Below, in pieces: positions 48,296 to 58,575 of a stretch of 64,000 nucleotides of DNA; the stretch's first letter is position 1, and the number at the start of each line of letters is the position of its first letter. The stretch spans positions 1,520,501 to 1,584,500 of the forward strand of contig BROI01000001.1 of the NCBI GenBank assembly GCA_027923505.1, read 5' to 3'. The position numbers and the translations under genes are program-made. Under the pieces are notes generated by a model. That model was not told where the DNA came from. It ran no database searches and saw only the letters and a program-made list of their open reading frames with translations. The DNA is from Mayamaea pseudoterrestris. Its lineage: Eukaryota > Bacillariophyta > Bacillariophyceae > Sellaphorales > Sellaphoraceae.

Positions 48296-50230
48296 ATGAA
48301 CGGAGCAAGCATGGGCGGCAGCAGTAGTCGCATCAGAGCAGCGTCAATTAAGGCGGCATCTATAGCCAGGAACGATGTCAATGATTCACGCAGCGACAAT
48401 GCAGAAAATGCTGCCTCCATTCCATCGCATCACTTGACGCTCCCTTCCGCCAACACTTCCGCCGACGCTTCCAAATACTCGAAGCGACGAAAGCCGCGAA
48501 AGTATATTTCAAATATGACCAAGCTGGCAGCCGTAGTAATGACCATGTGTTTGACCTTGGTAGTCTTCTTCTACATGCATCCCAGCAATACACGATTTGT
48601 CAAGAATCAATCGTCGCCACTACTCCGCGAGCAGCTGCTCGCTCACTTACCAAAGAAACATGCTCACTTTCACAAGAAGCAAGACAGCAATGTCGCGCAC
48701 GACGGTACTCGGCAGTTGGAAAAGTCGTTTCACAAGGTTCGCTCGCAGACGGATGCAAACGATGCTGAAACGCACATTGACGCCGTCTTGAACGATTGGC
48801 AAGCGGCGCTGGATGACGAAATTGTGCACAATTTTAGAGGCGGAATACGATGGACGCGTCCCTATCTACTGCCGCCGCTGCGTAAAGTGGTTGGTCAGGA
48901 TGATGTCACGCATCAGAATCAGGAGCAGCACAAGAATAGCAAGGCGGAGGCGCACTTTTTCAAAGCGACGAATCGCATGCGCACAATGTTCGACTGGGAG
49001 CACGAGTGGGAGGAATTATTGAAAAAGCAGCAACGCGACAAAAGCGGTGGAGCAGCAAGTAGTTTGGGCCCCCGCGTCGACTACACGGATTCGAAACACT
49101 ACATGTATCCACCACTGCCTGCCGACGAACATGTATTGCCTCCCGATCCAGCCATTTACCCTCCACTCCAGCCGCTTTCGCAAGTCATGGAAACGTGGCC
49201 GCAGGATGAAGACTACGATTTCGAAAAACATGGCTATATTCACGAGCAACTATGGCACTTTAACTTTACCAATCCCGTCGAACTAAAGTTGGCGCAAGTA
49301 CTGCGCGACCATGAGCTTCCCTTTAAACTGTACAACGTTCCGGAACTCGTCGAGGCAAACGTCAAGTGGACGGACGACTACGTGAGTGCCGGTTTTGGTG
49401 GATTGCATGAGAGTAACGCTGGACTCTTTGGATTCGGCAACAACAACATCCCATTCGCCAGTGGCGTGGCGCAGGAGTCGCCCAACAATTACTTTGCCTT
49501 TTTCACCCCAAAGCAGTGGAACGTGCATCGCATGGGCTTGCCGCCGACGCGCAACAGCGACTGGACGTTTTCCAAGTGGGCCAAGCACGCCAAATACGCG
49601 GATGCTGTACAACTATCGTACGATCAACCGCACGTGTATTGGCAAGCCGGCGTCGATCGCATGGAGCGATACTCTGAACCAAGCAAGTGGACGTTTATTA
49701 GTCGCGACTTGCCGTCGTTTGCGAGTCCGACGGAAAACTTTTTCGTGTTTTCGCCGCAGGAGCAAAAGGGCATTCAGTGTCGGTTCGGCGAGCGCGGCGT
49801 CGTGGCGGCGACGCACTACGACGGCGGCCGCAACGTGGTCGGCATGGTGACGGGCGCCAAGCGATACATTCTGAGTCCGCCGCATCAGTGCTCCAAGCTT
49901 GGAGTGTTTACGTCGAAGCGGAGTCCCATTTATCGACACTCCTTGTTGAACTTTGCGCATATACAATACTTGAAGGATGATACAGCGACGCAGGAACAAG
50001 CGAAAGGCATGTCGGATGAGGAGCGCGAGTGGTTGGAGCGGGCGAGCCAAGCGTTGTCGGTGGAGACTGTCCTCAAGGCGGGCGAAGCATTGTATATTCC
50101 AAGTCACTGGTTCCACTACATTATTTCGGTCCAAAAGTCTGCTCAGTGCAACGTTCGATCCGGAATAAATCAGGAGGGAAATCCTGCTTTCGGCAATCGT
50201 GAGACTGTGGAGCGATGTCTTGCAGAGTAA
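48296..50230 (+). CDS. Gene I: membrane-anchored JmjC (cupin-like) dioxygenase
   Basis: 644 residues, intact. It is a predicted Fe(II)/2-oxoglutarate hydroxylase of the JmjC type. The iron ligands are His507-x-Asp509 (ATHYDGG) and the distal His607 (PSHWFHY), with the strand RYILSPP between them and SAQCNVRSGIN after. Residues ~76-95 form a single membrane helix (LAAVVMTMCLTLVVFFYMH) preceded by a basic stretch (KRRKPRK), which predicts a type II membrane protein with the catalytic domain in the ER/Golgi lumen. A central region (about 250-450) is rich in Trp, Tyr and Pro and is unassigned. The start is the ATG at 48,296. The substrate is unknown; secreted proteins are possible because of the topology. 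Confidence 0.85.
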   Translation: MNGASMGGSSSRIRAASIKAASIARNDVNDSRSDNAENAASIPSHHLTLPSANTSADASKYSKRRKPRKYISNMTKLAAVVMTMCLTLVVFFYMHPSNTRFVKNQSSPLLREQLLAHLPKKHAHFHKKQDSNVAHDGTRQLEKSFHKVRSQTDANDAETHIDAVLNDWQAALDDEIVHNFRGGIRWTRPYLLPPLRKVVGQDDVTHQNQEQHKNSKAEAHFFKATNRMRTMFDWEHEWEELLKKQQRDKSGGAASSLGPRVDYTDSKHYMYPPLPADEHVLPPDPAIYPPLQPLSQVMETWPQDEDYDFEKHGYIHEQLWHFNFTNPVELKLAQVLRDHELPFKLYNVPELVEANVKWTDDYVSAGFGGLHESNAGLFGFGNNNIPFASGVAQESPNNYFAFFTPKQWNVHRMGLPPTRNSDWTFSKWAKHAKYADAVQLSYDQPHVYWQAGVDRMERYSEPSKWTFISRDLPSFASPTENFFVFSPQEQKGIQCRFGERGVVAATHYDGGRNVVGMVTGAKRYILSPPHQCSKLGVFTSKRSPIYRHSLLNFAHIQYLKDDTATQEQAKGMSDEEREWLERASQALSVETVLKAGEALYIPSHWFHYIISVQKSAQCNVRSGINQEGNPAFGNRETVERCLAE

Positions 50231-50826
50231 AAGTTTGCAAATGATCGGGACATTTTGGATGCTGTGAACGCGTCTGGCAAAAAGCGGGCGCCCAAAATAT
50301 GCCGTAACTGTCGTTTCAATAGACTGGGAGGTCCATCAATCCACTCGACAACGCGCGAAAATACTCTGTTGACAACATCTACTGTTCTACCAATTCACGG
50401 AATCGGCAAAAGAGTTTACTCTCAGGCAAGCATTGGTCGACTGACGTACCATTCTTTGCATCAACGCTCCAGCCCATTTATAACAGTATTGCGTAACCAA
50501 ATAGCCATATAAGTCATTTGATTCTTTCATACGATTCCCTTACCGTCTTATGCGTTTGCAGACTCGTTGTATTTTATGGTGAAGCATAGTCATGACCGAC
50601 ATAGCTAACATCGCATATCGCTCCGTTTCCAAGACACGTCATTCGAAAAGTTGCGTCAGCGCGAGGCGGGCATCTGTTTGCAAGGTTCTACAGCCCGTCA
50701 CATTTTCGACACGCCCGACAACCATGACGTTTCGATTTGCCGACCGACCGACAACTTCTCCCTCCTTCGATGGCCCAAGGACATTATTCTTGGATTCTGC
50801 TTGATTAATATCCATTACATTAAAGT
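50231..50826. other. Intergenic I/J (copy 2)
   Basis: A 596-bp region between tandem genes. It is strongly conserved with 14,000-14,587 apart from small losses there. It contains short frames, of which none keeps its phase in copy 1, so it is read as promoter and leader of the GNAT gene. The stretch around 50,575-50,640 is almost unchanged between copies. Confidence 0.4.
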
Positions 50827-51477
50827 ATGAAAGCTGCAGCTCCCGTCATTGCGACTCTGCTCGCCTGCGTTCCTGTATCGAGTGCGTTCGGCGTCAAGCC
50901 ATTGCCGAAGAATGGCCAATGCTCATCGTCGTCCACAATGACCAGCCTTCAATCATCAAGAACCATGGTTGATTGGGAGATTACCAAGGCACAAGATGAG
51001 GACATTGAGATACTAGCAACCATGCTGGAGCGCAAGCGCGAGTTTGATCGCGACTTGAACGGAGAAGACTTCAACAAGGCGTTGCAGCCTCGACAGGGAT
51101 CGACGCTCAAAACACTCTTTCCAAGCTTTCCACAGTGCCAAACACTATTTATCGCTGAACAAGACTCTCCGCCAGACGATTACATTGGTTACGCCACGTA
51201 CGGAACAAAACATGAAGGCTTTGGACCGCCCTATCTATGGCTCGAAGACATTTACATTGACCCGAAACGACGAAGCGGCGGAGCCGGCACGGTCGTGATG
51301 AACCAGCTCGCCGAGGAAGCTGCCAACTTGAATTGTACGCATCTAGTTTGGATTGTTGAGCAAGGGAATCATCGTGGTATCAAGTTTTACGAAAAACTTG
51401 GTGCGGAGATTGATCGTCGTGACGTTTACCAAAACATGGCGCGCATGAAGTGGGTGCCTCCAACCTTGGCGTCCTAA
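50827..51477 (+). CDS. Gene J: plastid-targeted GNAT N-acetyltransferase
   Basis: 216 residues, intact. The first 21 residues form a signal peptide (APVIATLLACVPVSSA) followed by FGVKPLPKNG, the Phe-plus-basic start typical of bipartite plastid leaders in red-plastid algae. The mature part is a GNAT fold transferring acetyl from acetyl-CoA to an amine. The acetyl-CoA loop is RRSGGAG and the downstream helix is NHRGIKFYEKLGAE. The layout with LWLEDIYIDP before the loop resembles the spermidine/thialysine acetyltransferase branch, but the acceptor is uncertain. It is convergent with gene K. Confidence 0.85.
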   Translation: MKAAAPVIATLLACVPVSSAFGVKPLPKNGQCSSSSTMTSLQSSRTMVDWEITKAQDEDIEILATMLERKREFDRDLNGEDFNKALQPRQGSTLKTLFPSFPQCQTLFIAEQDSPPDDYIGYATYGTKHEGFGPPYLWLEDIYIDPKRRSGGAGTVVMNQLAEEAANLNCTHLVWIVEQGNHRGIKFYEKLGAEIDRRDVYQNMARMKWVPPTLAS

Positions 51478-51720
51478 GAGACGCTTGTTACTATTTCTAG
51501 CAGTCGCACAAAAGTTGTAGATTGCAATTTATTTACTTGTATACGTTGACTACGGCTTTATTGCAGTAGACGTGTGTTCATATGTATAATAGGCGATTAA
51601 TATGCTCATTCATCCTCGATTGCAGCATGCTTCGATTCCACCGAACACTTTCAAGCGGCGCGTTGGTCATTTATGCCGCTCATTCATGTTGAAGCTGCGA
51701 CTTGTTATCAGTTTAACTTT

Positions 51721-53823
51721 TTAAGCACTGGTACCATGTGAAGTCTTGGCCAGTTTCCTCCATTGTTCTGGTGTCCAGTACCAGCCAGACATACCAAAAA
51801 ACGAATTGATGGCATCTGCACTTGGTACAGACCATCCATACTTATCAAGCTGACAAGATCTTGGTGCTTCGCCTCTCACCCAAACCCAATAAACGCTTAT
51901 CAGACTGGGGCTTACCAATTGAATGATCTTTGTTGGAACTGGTTCTTTCACCTCCGGACATGCATGGCCTTCTTTAAGCTGGTATCCAGTAAAGCTAACC
52001 GGCTTACCATCCTCCGTATAAATTCCGACAATATCAACGACATGGAATGGCGAATATTCAGGCCAGAAGAAGGAAATTGTCGGGCGGCTCGGAGGTTTGA
52101 AGTCAGAAAGTAACTCCGCAGGAGATGTATAATTCTTTAAAAGTTTCGGAAGCCGGCCCCGATTGTTGAATTCAACAGTAACTTCCTCATGTCCAAACCA
52201 CGACCCACATATGAATTGGTCATCATACATCCTGGCAAGGCGTCGTGCTATTAGTTGAAAGCAGAACAGGGCTTCCCAGCCATCACCTGATTTGTCTCGT
52301 GCCGTCTTGAAGTTCATCAGCAAGTCTGCCATTCCTCTCATAAGTGCGACATAATTCTCATCTGGAAGGTCAAAGTTTTTTAGTATGTACAAGTGCGCGT
52401 ATGGTGTCCAGATAATTTTCTTATCTCCTCCACTGTCACTTCGTGTTGCGAGAAGGGCTTGCAAAGGTCCTGGCACCGATTGAACATTGCCAGCAAATAT
52501 CGAGGCAAAAAGTGGCCTGAGAGAGCGCATCTTCGTCGCGTCGTCAAATGCATTAAAGCGAACGACTGCACGCTCCATCTCGATAGAGTATCTTGGCTCG
52601 TCTTTGAATTGAGTGCAGATAATACCAGGTATCAACCCATAAAACACTGCATCTCTCTCCCCATGCAAGTTTTCATTCAGCCTTTTGCGTGCGATTTCGA
52701 GATCGTCGACAGTTGGAAGCGTCTGTAGCATGACTCTGCGATCACTTGTCCTTGAACGGTCAAGAATATCAGCAATCGCAAAAGACGACGGAAGTGCATG
52801 AGATGAAAAAATTAAGTACCTGCCCATTTCGGCCATAAATTCTCCGCGTAAAAAATCGCCAAATGCTCTGGCAACCCGCGTTCCCCCCGGATTGGATGTA
52901 TTCAACTTGGCCGGCTCATCAATAGTTAGTTCCGTCAAATTGTCCAAATCATCAATAAGCAAGGTAGCAAAGTCTGGTTCAAGCCACTTTCGTAGCTTTA
53001 ATGGATCAAAGTAATACTCTTTTGCAAGAAATTTCTGAAACTCCAGCGGTTTATTAGTGAGATTGTTCGAATAAAACCAGACTCCAAAAGCGATTCGTCG
53101 GCATAGTGCTTGGATTGGGTCAGACTGTTCATCAGACTCAATCGAGGTGTCATCGGTGAATGAAATGTATATTGGAGTGTACCCGGTATTCTCCTTGATG
53201 TAACGGGCCATTTCTTGTAACGCTCGGCTTTTGCCGCTGCAGGAACAGCCAGATACCGCCATAGGCGACACGCGTTGTCTTCGGCATCCATCAGAATACT
53301 TTGCCTCTTCGAGTACCTTTACCATCACTCGCTGCATCCAATCGAATTCAGCGACAAATTCAGGATCCTTGAAAAGCTTATAAGGAGCGGGATAGTCTCT
53401 GGGCTGGCCCAAAGTATCGAAATCGAAAGACTGATTGCGTTTGGTGTGGCCAGCCAAGTCGGGTTTTTCGCTCCATTGCTCGAGCACTTCTTGCCCAGCT
53501 GTCACCAATCGACCAAGCGTGTATGTTCCGCCATCTTCGAGTACGCAGTAGCTATACAAGTGAGCGCCTTCTGGGTCGATTAGAAATTTCGCTTGCGCTT
53601 CGAGAAGCATGCGAAAAGCATAATCACAGTCAAGAATTACATCGAAAGTCGTGTTCGCAAGTGTGTCAATGATTGTAAGTTGTTTGACATTCAGTTGAGT
53701 ATCATCCGACTTGGGCTTCTTGCTACGAAATTCCTTATCGTTTCTGCTTGGACTCGGATGCTGCAATGACAACGGCGCCTCCTTTGCGGCGTTGCTCTGG
53801 CGAGAGTCATTCAAATCGTCCAT
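51721..53823 (-). CDS. Gene K: Crinkler/RHS-type NTPase with C-terminal REase-like domain
   Basis: 700 residues, open throughout. A P-loop NTPase module holds Walker A GCSCSGKS (Lys198) and Walker B LLIDDLDNL (Asp291-Asp292). It is followed by a helical region and a C-terminal domain with a restriction-endonuclease-like pattern, VVDIVGI (Asp597) and GYQLKEG (Gln615-x-Lys617). This order, NTPase then PD-(D/E)xK nuclease, is the architecture of Crinkler effectors of oomycetes and fungi and of trypanosome RHS proteins. The N-terminal ~110 residues (VKQLTIIDTLANTTFDVILD onwards) may be the variable header region. There is no signal peptide, so an intracellular role such as nuclear DNA targeting or selfish-element control is possible. 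Family assignment is by motif order only. Confidence 0.7.
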   Translation of the reverse strand: MDDLNDSRQSNAAKEAPLSLQHPSPSRNDKEFRSKKPKSDDTQLNVKQLTIIDTLANTTFDVILDCDYAFRMLLEAQAKFLIDPEGAHLYSYCVLEDGGTYTLGRLVTAGQEVLEQWSEKPDLAGHTKRNQSFDFDTLGQPRDYPAPYKLFKDPEFVAEFDWMQRVMVKVLEEAKYSDGCRRQRVSPMAVSGCSCSGKSRALQEMARYIKENTGYTPIYISFTDDTSIESDEQSDPIQALCRRIAFGVWFYSNNLTNKPLEFQKFLAKEYYFDPLKLRKWLEPDFATLLIDDLDNLTELTIDEPAKLNTSNPGGTRVARAFGDFLRGEFMAEMGRYLIFSSHALPSSFAIADILDRSRTSDRRVMLQTLPTVDDLEIARKRLNENLHGERDAVFYGLIPGIICTQFKDEPRYSIEMERAVVRFNAFDDATKMRSLRPLFASIFAGNVQSVPGPLQALLATRSDSGGDKKIIWTPYAHLYILKNFDLPDENYVALMRGMADLLMNFKTARDKSGDGWEALFCFQLIARRLARMYDDQFICGSWFGHEEVTVEFNNRGRLPKLLKNYTSPAELLSDFKPPSRPTISFFWPEYSPFHVVDIVGIYTEDGKPVSFTGYQLKEGHACPEVKEPVPTKIIQLVSPSLISVYWVWVRGEAPRSCQLDKYGWSVPSADAINSFFGMSGWYWTPEQWRKLAKTSHGTSA

Positions 53824-54127
53824 TCTTTTGGCTCACTGCGATTGTAATGAAATTGGCTTTCGTTTGCTCCTATTCTGCGAATGTCGTGGTGCAAAGAAAC
53901 CCAAAATGAACATCGACGCCATCGAAGAAAAATGCGAGCGCATTTGTGCCGGTAAGACAGTTGCTTGTCGGCGAAGCTTGCGACATCCGATGGCCGATAG
54001 AAAAGATGCACATACTTTACGCCTGCACATTACTTAATCAATCATGATTCCTGTTGGAAAGAGTATTGCGTATACGCTCCAATTCCTCTACTGTAAAAAC
54101 TGACAAACCATGCATTGCTTCGTTTCA
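53824..54127. other. Intergenic K/L (copy 2)
   Basis: A 304-bp region with the upstream side of K and the 3' end of L. A plus-strand frame crossing it (53,711-54,037) overlaps K's N-terminus antisense and is not kept in copy 1. No other feature is seen. Confidence 0.35.
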
Positions 54128-55265
54128 TCATCGCCCTTTCAATATGAGCTTGCGCGTCATGACCATGCCGGCGGCCGATAAGCCAAACCACGTGACGGCA
54201 TAACCAACGTGCACGGCCGGCGTCACTTTGAACTCTCCAATTTGGTCGGCCGTGGGCGCAAGTGGAAGGCTGCTGCTGCTGCCTGTGATTTTGTCTGACG
54301 TGGGACGAACGGCGGTGAAATATGGAGCCGATAGTGGCACGTTTCCCACGGCCTTCATGGTGGGAGCGTCAAACCAGTAAAGCTTTGGTGGCTTTGAAGA
54401 TATGTCGTGATCCGCGACGAGATACTTTGGGTCTGTAAGTAAATGAAAGTGCGACAGAGTGAGGCACCACGAGTGAAGCGAGTCAGTGATCACTGGAGGA
54501 ATCGCAGAATTCCATCGTCCCGAGACTCCACAATGCGACGTTTTATAATGAGAACAACGTACGTTCCGTCTCCGTCACGACGCCAACGACTTGAACGTTT
54601 CCCGTCGGTCGATCCCACTGGAGCAAGTCGGGTGACGGCTGCTGCACATGACGCTGCTGACGCCGTGCATCGTCCGCCACCAAGTTGCGGGGCACCCATC
54701 CTCGATTGACCAACACGTAATTGTCATTGGATAATGTGGCAGCTGCCATTTCTCGGTAAGGCTGGACTTTTGTAGTTCGAAACCACGACGTCCATTTCGA
54801 AGCAGTCTGCTTGTTTGCATCGTCATTCGCTCCATTGTCATGTTTCTCATCCAACAATTGCAGCGGCGTCACGACATAGTATCCCTGCGGCGCGCTGCTC
54901 AAACCCTTGGCGCTCGATCCGGGCGCATGGCCCAACGCTCCCGCCGGAGGGCCGCGAGGACCAACGAGGAATTCTTTATGGTGCAGAAATGTGCCAGTCA
55001 ACGAGTAGCGCCGAAATGATTCCTTCGACTTCTTGCTGTTGGTAGTCCCAGCGATAGAATCATGAGTTTCGTCATTCACTAGACTGTTTGCATAATATTT
55101 TAGCGGCTCCATGCTCAATTCCTTGGCGCGCTGCTCGACGAGCTGCTGCTTTTGCAAGAGTCGCTGCGTCTGCCAGCAGCCCAAGCCAAAGGTTCCGGCG
55201 CAGAGCGATCCAAAAAAGAGCTTGCCGGCAGTGTTCAAGGCAGCAGGAGGTGGAGGTATTGACAT
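54128..55265 (-). CDS. Gene L: SURF1-like cytochrome c oxidase assembly factor
   Basis: Two exons (55,265-54,563 and 54,432-54,128) with a 130-bp intron (GTACGT ... TTACAG) give 335 residues. SURF1 sits in the inner mitochondrial membrane and helps haem-a insertion into cytochrome c oxidase. The family pattern is clear: an N-terminal membrane helix (FFGSLCAGTFGLGCWQTQRL), the FRRYSLTGTF strand, VGPRGPP, the hallmark VLVNRGWVP, and a C-terminal helix HVGYAVTWFGLSAAGM. An inserted polar loop (about residues 140-165) is longer than usual. No obvious long presequence is present. It is divergent from the SOUL gene (277 bp). Confidence 0.9.
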
Positions 55266-55542
55266 TTTGTATCAGCAAATGTGATAGCGGTGAAGAGTAG
55301 TAGAATAGCCTGCAGTGAGCGCCAATGTTCGTCATGGTGGAAGGCCGCGTCAGAAACCGCATTGAGTCCCGCTGCGAAGTAGAGAACCGCTCCGACACTT
55401 TGACGATCAACCAACTTCAACTTTCACCATGGCACGGAATTTGGAAGATCCATCAACATCGGCAGCAGCAAACAAGTGAACCAACCTTCACCCTATTCAT
55501 CGATTCAAATCTTATATTCTTGTTACAATTGGACGAAGTAAT

Positions 55543-56894
55543 ATGCGACTCGCAGCATTAGCCTTCGCCATGTTGCTGCAATTCGCTCCGGGCGTTTTTG
55601 GATTTGTCACACCAGCTCATTCATTGTCAACAATTAACAAGCATGAAGATTCAACTACATCACTTTCATCATCCCTCAAGCAACCCACGTGGCAGGCCGA
55701 CTTGGACGAGCTTGTGAGTCCACTGACGCCTCCGGGCCGTCGGCAAATCTTGCTGCAGGAACTGTTGAATGCCAACCAGGAGATTCGAGCGAGCGTCCAA
55801 AAGGCGCTGCAGGACAGAAATGTGAGTATGAAAAAGTATAATATGAATGCTTATAAATGCGTGTTTTAAATAATGAGGCGTCCAATTTTTTCTGCTATTT
55901 CTAACCATATCAATTGTGTTCACAGATTGACCCCCTGCTGACTCCAACGCAACGCAAGCTGCAAGCCGGAACGCAAGCCGTGGCGCGACAATTGGCCAAC
56001 GACATTTTACCGTCACTGGCGCAAAACGGTCCTCCGTCGGATCCACTGTCACTGCTGCCATCGCCAGACGACTTGCAAAAGGTTGGATCCAGTGTCTTGG
56101 CCGCTATTGGCAATCAACTGCAACGCAACTTTGAGATTTTGCAATCCGATTTAGTTGACCCAGCCACGCGCATTCCGCAGCGCTTGTCGAAGCAAACGAA
56201 AGACTTGGTCAAGGAGGCGCAGAATGTGCTGCGCGACACACCCGTTGGTTTGCAGGAACCGCCGTACACGGTCGTGGCGGAAGCGGCCGACTACGAGATT
56301 CGCGACTACGCGGCCTACACCGTGGCCTGCACCAACATGGCAACCGTCCAGGGCGAAAGCAGCGGCGATAGCATTGGCGAAAATGGCAGCGAGTCAGCGA
56401 GTAGCATCACCGACGTTGGACAATCGGGTGCCGCCTTTAACTCGCTCGCCGCCTACTTGTTTGGCGCCAATGCGCAAGGCCAGTCCATGGACATGACAAC
56501 GCCCGTCACCACAACCTTTCAGGGCGAAATGCGCTTCTACTTGGCGTCTCCCAGTGTACCGGCACCACTGGACGCCAGCAACAGTAACAATCCGTATGAG
56601 ACTGGTCGCGTGTGGATTCAAAACATTCCAGCCGCCCGACTGGCCGTGCGACGCTTCACTGGGTTTGTCACGGACGGCGAAATTGCGCGACAAAAGGAGA
56701 GTCTACTGCTGGCGTTGCAGTTGGATGGTGTTGAACTGGATGTGGCGCATGGCCAAACGGTTGGTCACGTTATTTTTCAGTACAATCCACCGTACACGAT
56801 TCCAGTCATGAGGCGCAATGAGATTGCTGTTCCAGTGTTGAGAGATCTTTCGCAGAATTTGGATGATGCGTGGCAGGTGGAGACGGAGGAATGA
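55543..56894 (+). CDS. Gene M: SOUL haem-binding protein, plastid-targeted
   Basis: Two exons (55,543-55,821 and 55,926-56,894) with a 104-bp intron (GTGAGT ... CACAG) give 415 residues. The N-terminus is a signal peptide ending GVFG followed by FVTPAHS, an ASAFAP-like junction, so delivery to a complex plastid is predicted. The C-terminal ~200 residues are a SOUL domain: YEIRDYAAY, AFNSLAAYLFGAN, MTTPVTTTF, and RLAVRRFTGF. The family binds haem or tetrapyrroles; plastid members are linked to lipid droplets/eyespots and to tetrapyrrole handling. A region of about 150 residues before the domain is helical and unassigned. It is convergent with gene N. Confidence 0.88.
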
Positions 56895-57099
56895 GTTTTT
56901 TGGTTCGGGTGGGATGACTTCATATGGGATGCACCATCTGCGCTCGCTCCGACGGTTTTTTAATTACCGCGATTGCTGGTTAGCAGTGATTCGCCGGCTT
57001 TGTGTGGTTACTTTAGATTTATATGCATGTTCTACACCTTTGCTTACGACGTGGCGTCAACTGTATACTGTACATATGTAGCTCCATGCAATACTTTTA

Positions 57100-58575
57100 C
57101 TAACTAATTACTGCGTAGTACGGATCACCTCCATCATACGCCGGATCCCGCTTTCGAAAGCCAGTCTCAAAAATCACGCCCGTCACCTCCACTCCAGTAT
57201 CCTGCAGCAGCGACTCCATCCACGCATTCATCCCATACTTGTTCTTGATCAACCCATGATAGTGAAACCGAAATACTCCATCCTTGATCGAAAGCAGCTC
57301 CGTACAACTCCCAAATATTTGCAGCGCCGGCTGAATCTGATCCACAATGTTTGCGTCACACTCTCCCTTGCGCAACGTACCCACCAGTGTTTGGTAGGCT
57401 TCGTACGGCGCCCGCTCCTTGGCGTGCCAGGCTTGCGAGACGCCTGCTGGCAGCCATTCGGCGTTCTTGCTGCGCGCCAGTTCGACGGCGCGTTGGCGGG
57501 CCCGAAAGGGAGTCATTTCGTCGAAATTGGTGGGATTGTCGGTGAAGCGATTGTTCGTGTAGTTCTTTGGCTCAAAGCCATCCGGTTCGGGATAGCCGTG
57601 CCACTTTGCCACGTGAATGGGAACGGGCAAAGTGTCTGGCAGGAAGGGATCAATGGTAGTTTCAATTACTTCGAGCGTGTTGCGAAACTGAACGACTTGA
57701 TCATTGAGCGCCAGCTCTGGATCATGTGGGGCAAACTGCGGCTCCAGCATACTTTCGTTGCGTGTACGAATGTCCGTCATGAAGGAATTTCGACTTCCAA
57801 TCATGGTGCGGCTGTCAATGGGATTGGAGTGTCCAAAGACTGGATCCCATCCAACTTCGATCCCTTCATCGTCAATGGGCGCTTCCGTCACAAAGCTTGC
57901 TCCAAACGCCATTTCCTTTTGCACGCTGCGAATGTTGGGATCCATGTTATCGTTCGTTTGCGGCGCCAGCGGGTCCCACTCGTACTCGTAGCGGGCCTGC
58001 AAATCGCGCATGGTCCACGCACCAAGCGTTTCCGCGTCGAGCGCATCCGGATCGTCGGCGTTGACATATTTGGTTTCCTCGTCGTCAATCAGTTCGCCGT
58101 AATCGTCCGACAGCAACAATACATCCTGGGCGCTGCGCTGCGCCACATCGCGCAGTATTTGCTCGCGCATCAAGGCTTGCTCCTCCGTCTCCAAAATGGC
58201 GCCGGGACGATTCTGCGTCTCGGCTTCCAAGTAAGTCAAGTACTCGGATGGAGGTTCGCGAGGGGCGTAGTACTTGGGGCGATCAATGTCTTCGTCGGCA
58301 TTGTGAACGGCAGCCGCAGTCTTACTGCTGCTTTTAACGGCGTCTTTTGATTTAGTGGAAGAGCCTTTGGATTTTGCGTGTAATGCAAATATTCTTGCGT
58401 TATGATTCGCTAGTTGTGAGCCTCTCTCTGCAAGAGTAAATGATCCTTGTCGATTTAAAGCAAACGACGAGGAAATGGACCAGCCATCAACAGAGGTAGT
58501 CACTGCTAGGACAATCAATACTCTTAGATGCGATAGCGACCTTTTAAAGCTATTTGCATGACTTATAGAAGTCAT
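57100..58575 (-). CDS. Gene N: plastid-type protein of unknown function
   Basis: 491 residues, intact, starting at the ATG 58,573-58,575. A hydrophobic segment (LRVLIVLAVTTSVDG) is followed by WSISSSFALNR and a Ser/Lys-rich linker (SKGSSTKSKDAVKSSSK), consistent with a signal peptide plus transit peptide. The mature part starts with an acidic region (EDIDRPKYYAPREPPSEYL) and ends with a well-ordered, Tyr/Phe/Trp-rich domain: KNAEWLPAGVSQAWHAKER, QPALQIFGSCTELLSIKDG and VFRFHYHGLIKNKYGM. The C-terminal domain is the part most conserved with copy 1. I do not recognise the family; no cofactor or catalytic motif is evident. It is likely an ochrophyte plastid protein. Confidence 0.75.
   Translation of the reverse strand: MTSISHANSFKRSLSHLRVLIVLAVTTSVDGWSISSSFALNRQGSFTLAERGSQLANHNARIFALHAKSKGSSTKSKDAVKSSSKTAAAVHNADEDIDRPKYYAPREPPSEYLTYLEAETQNRPGAILETEEQALMREQILRDVAQRSAQDVLLLSDDYGELIDDEETKYVNADDPDALDAETLGAWTMRDLQARYEYEWDPLAPQTNDNMDPNIRSVQKEMAFGASFVTEAPIDDEGIEVGWDPVFGHSNPIDSRTMIGSRNSFMTDIRTRNESMLEPQFAPHDPELALNDQVVQFRNTLEVIETTIDPFLPDTLPVPIHVAKWHGYPEPDGFEPKNYTNNRFTDNPTNFDEMTPFRARQRAVELARSKNAEWLPAGVSQAWHAKERAPYEAYQTLVGTLRKGECDANIVDQIQPALQIFGSCTELLSIKDGVFRFHYHGLIKNKYGMNAWMESLLQDTGVEVTGVIFETGFRKRDPAYDGGDPYYAVIS

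Noticed and set aside
50592-50804. 70-codon frame upstream of the GNAT gene
   Set aside because: The ATG is conserved but the frame is not kept after about 40 codons in copy 1; it is more likely leader sequence.
53711-54037. Plus-strand frame across the K/L spacer
   Set aside because: It overlaps the N-terminus of gene K antisense, lacks a domain, and is not preserved in copy 1.
57256-58350. Long plus-strand open stretch (364 codons) opposite gene N
   Set aside because: It is antisense to a gene with a leader and a conserved domain, is not kept in copy 1, and has the composition of a codon shadow.
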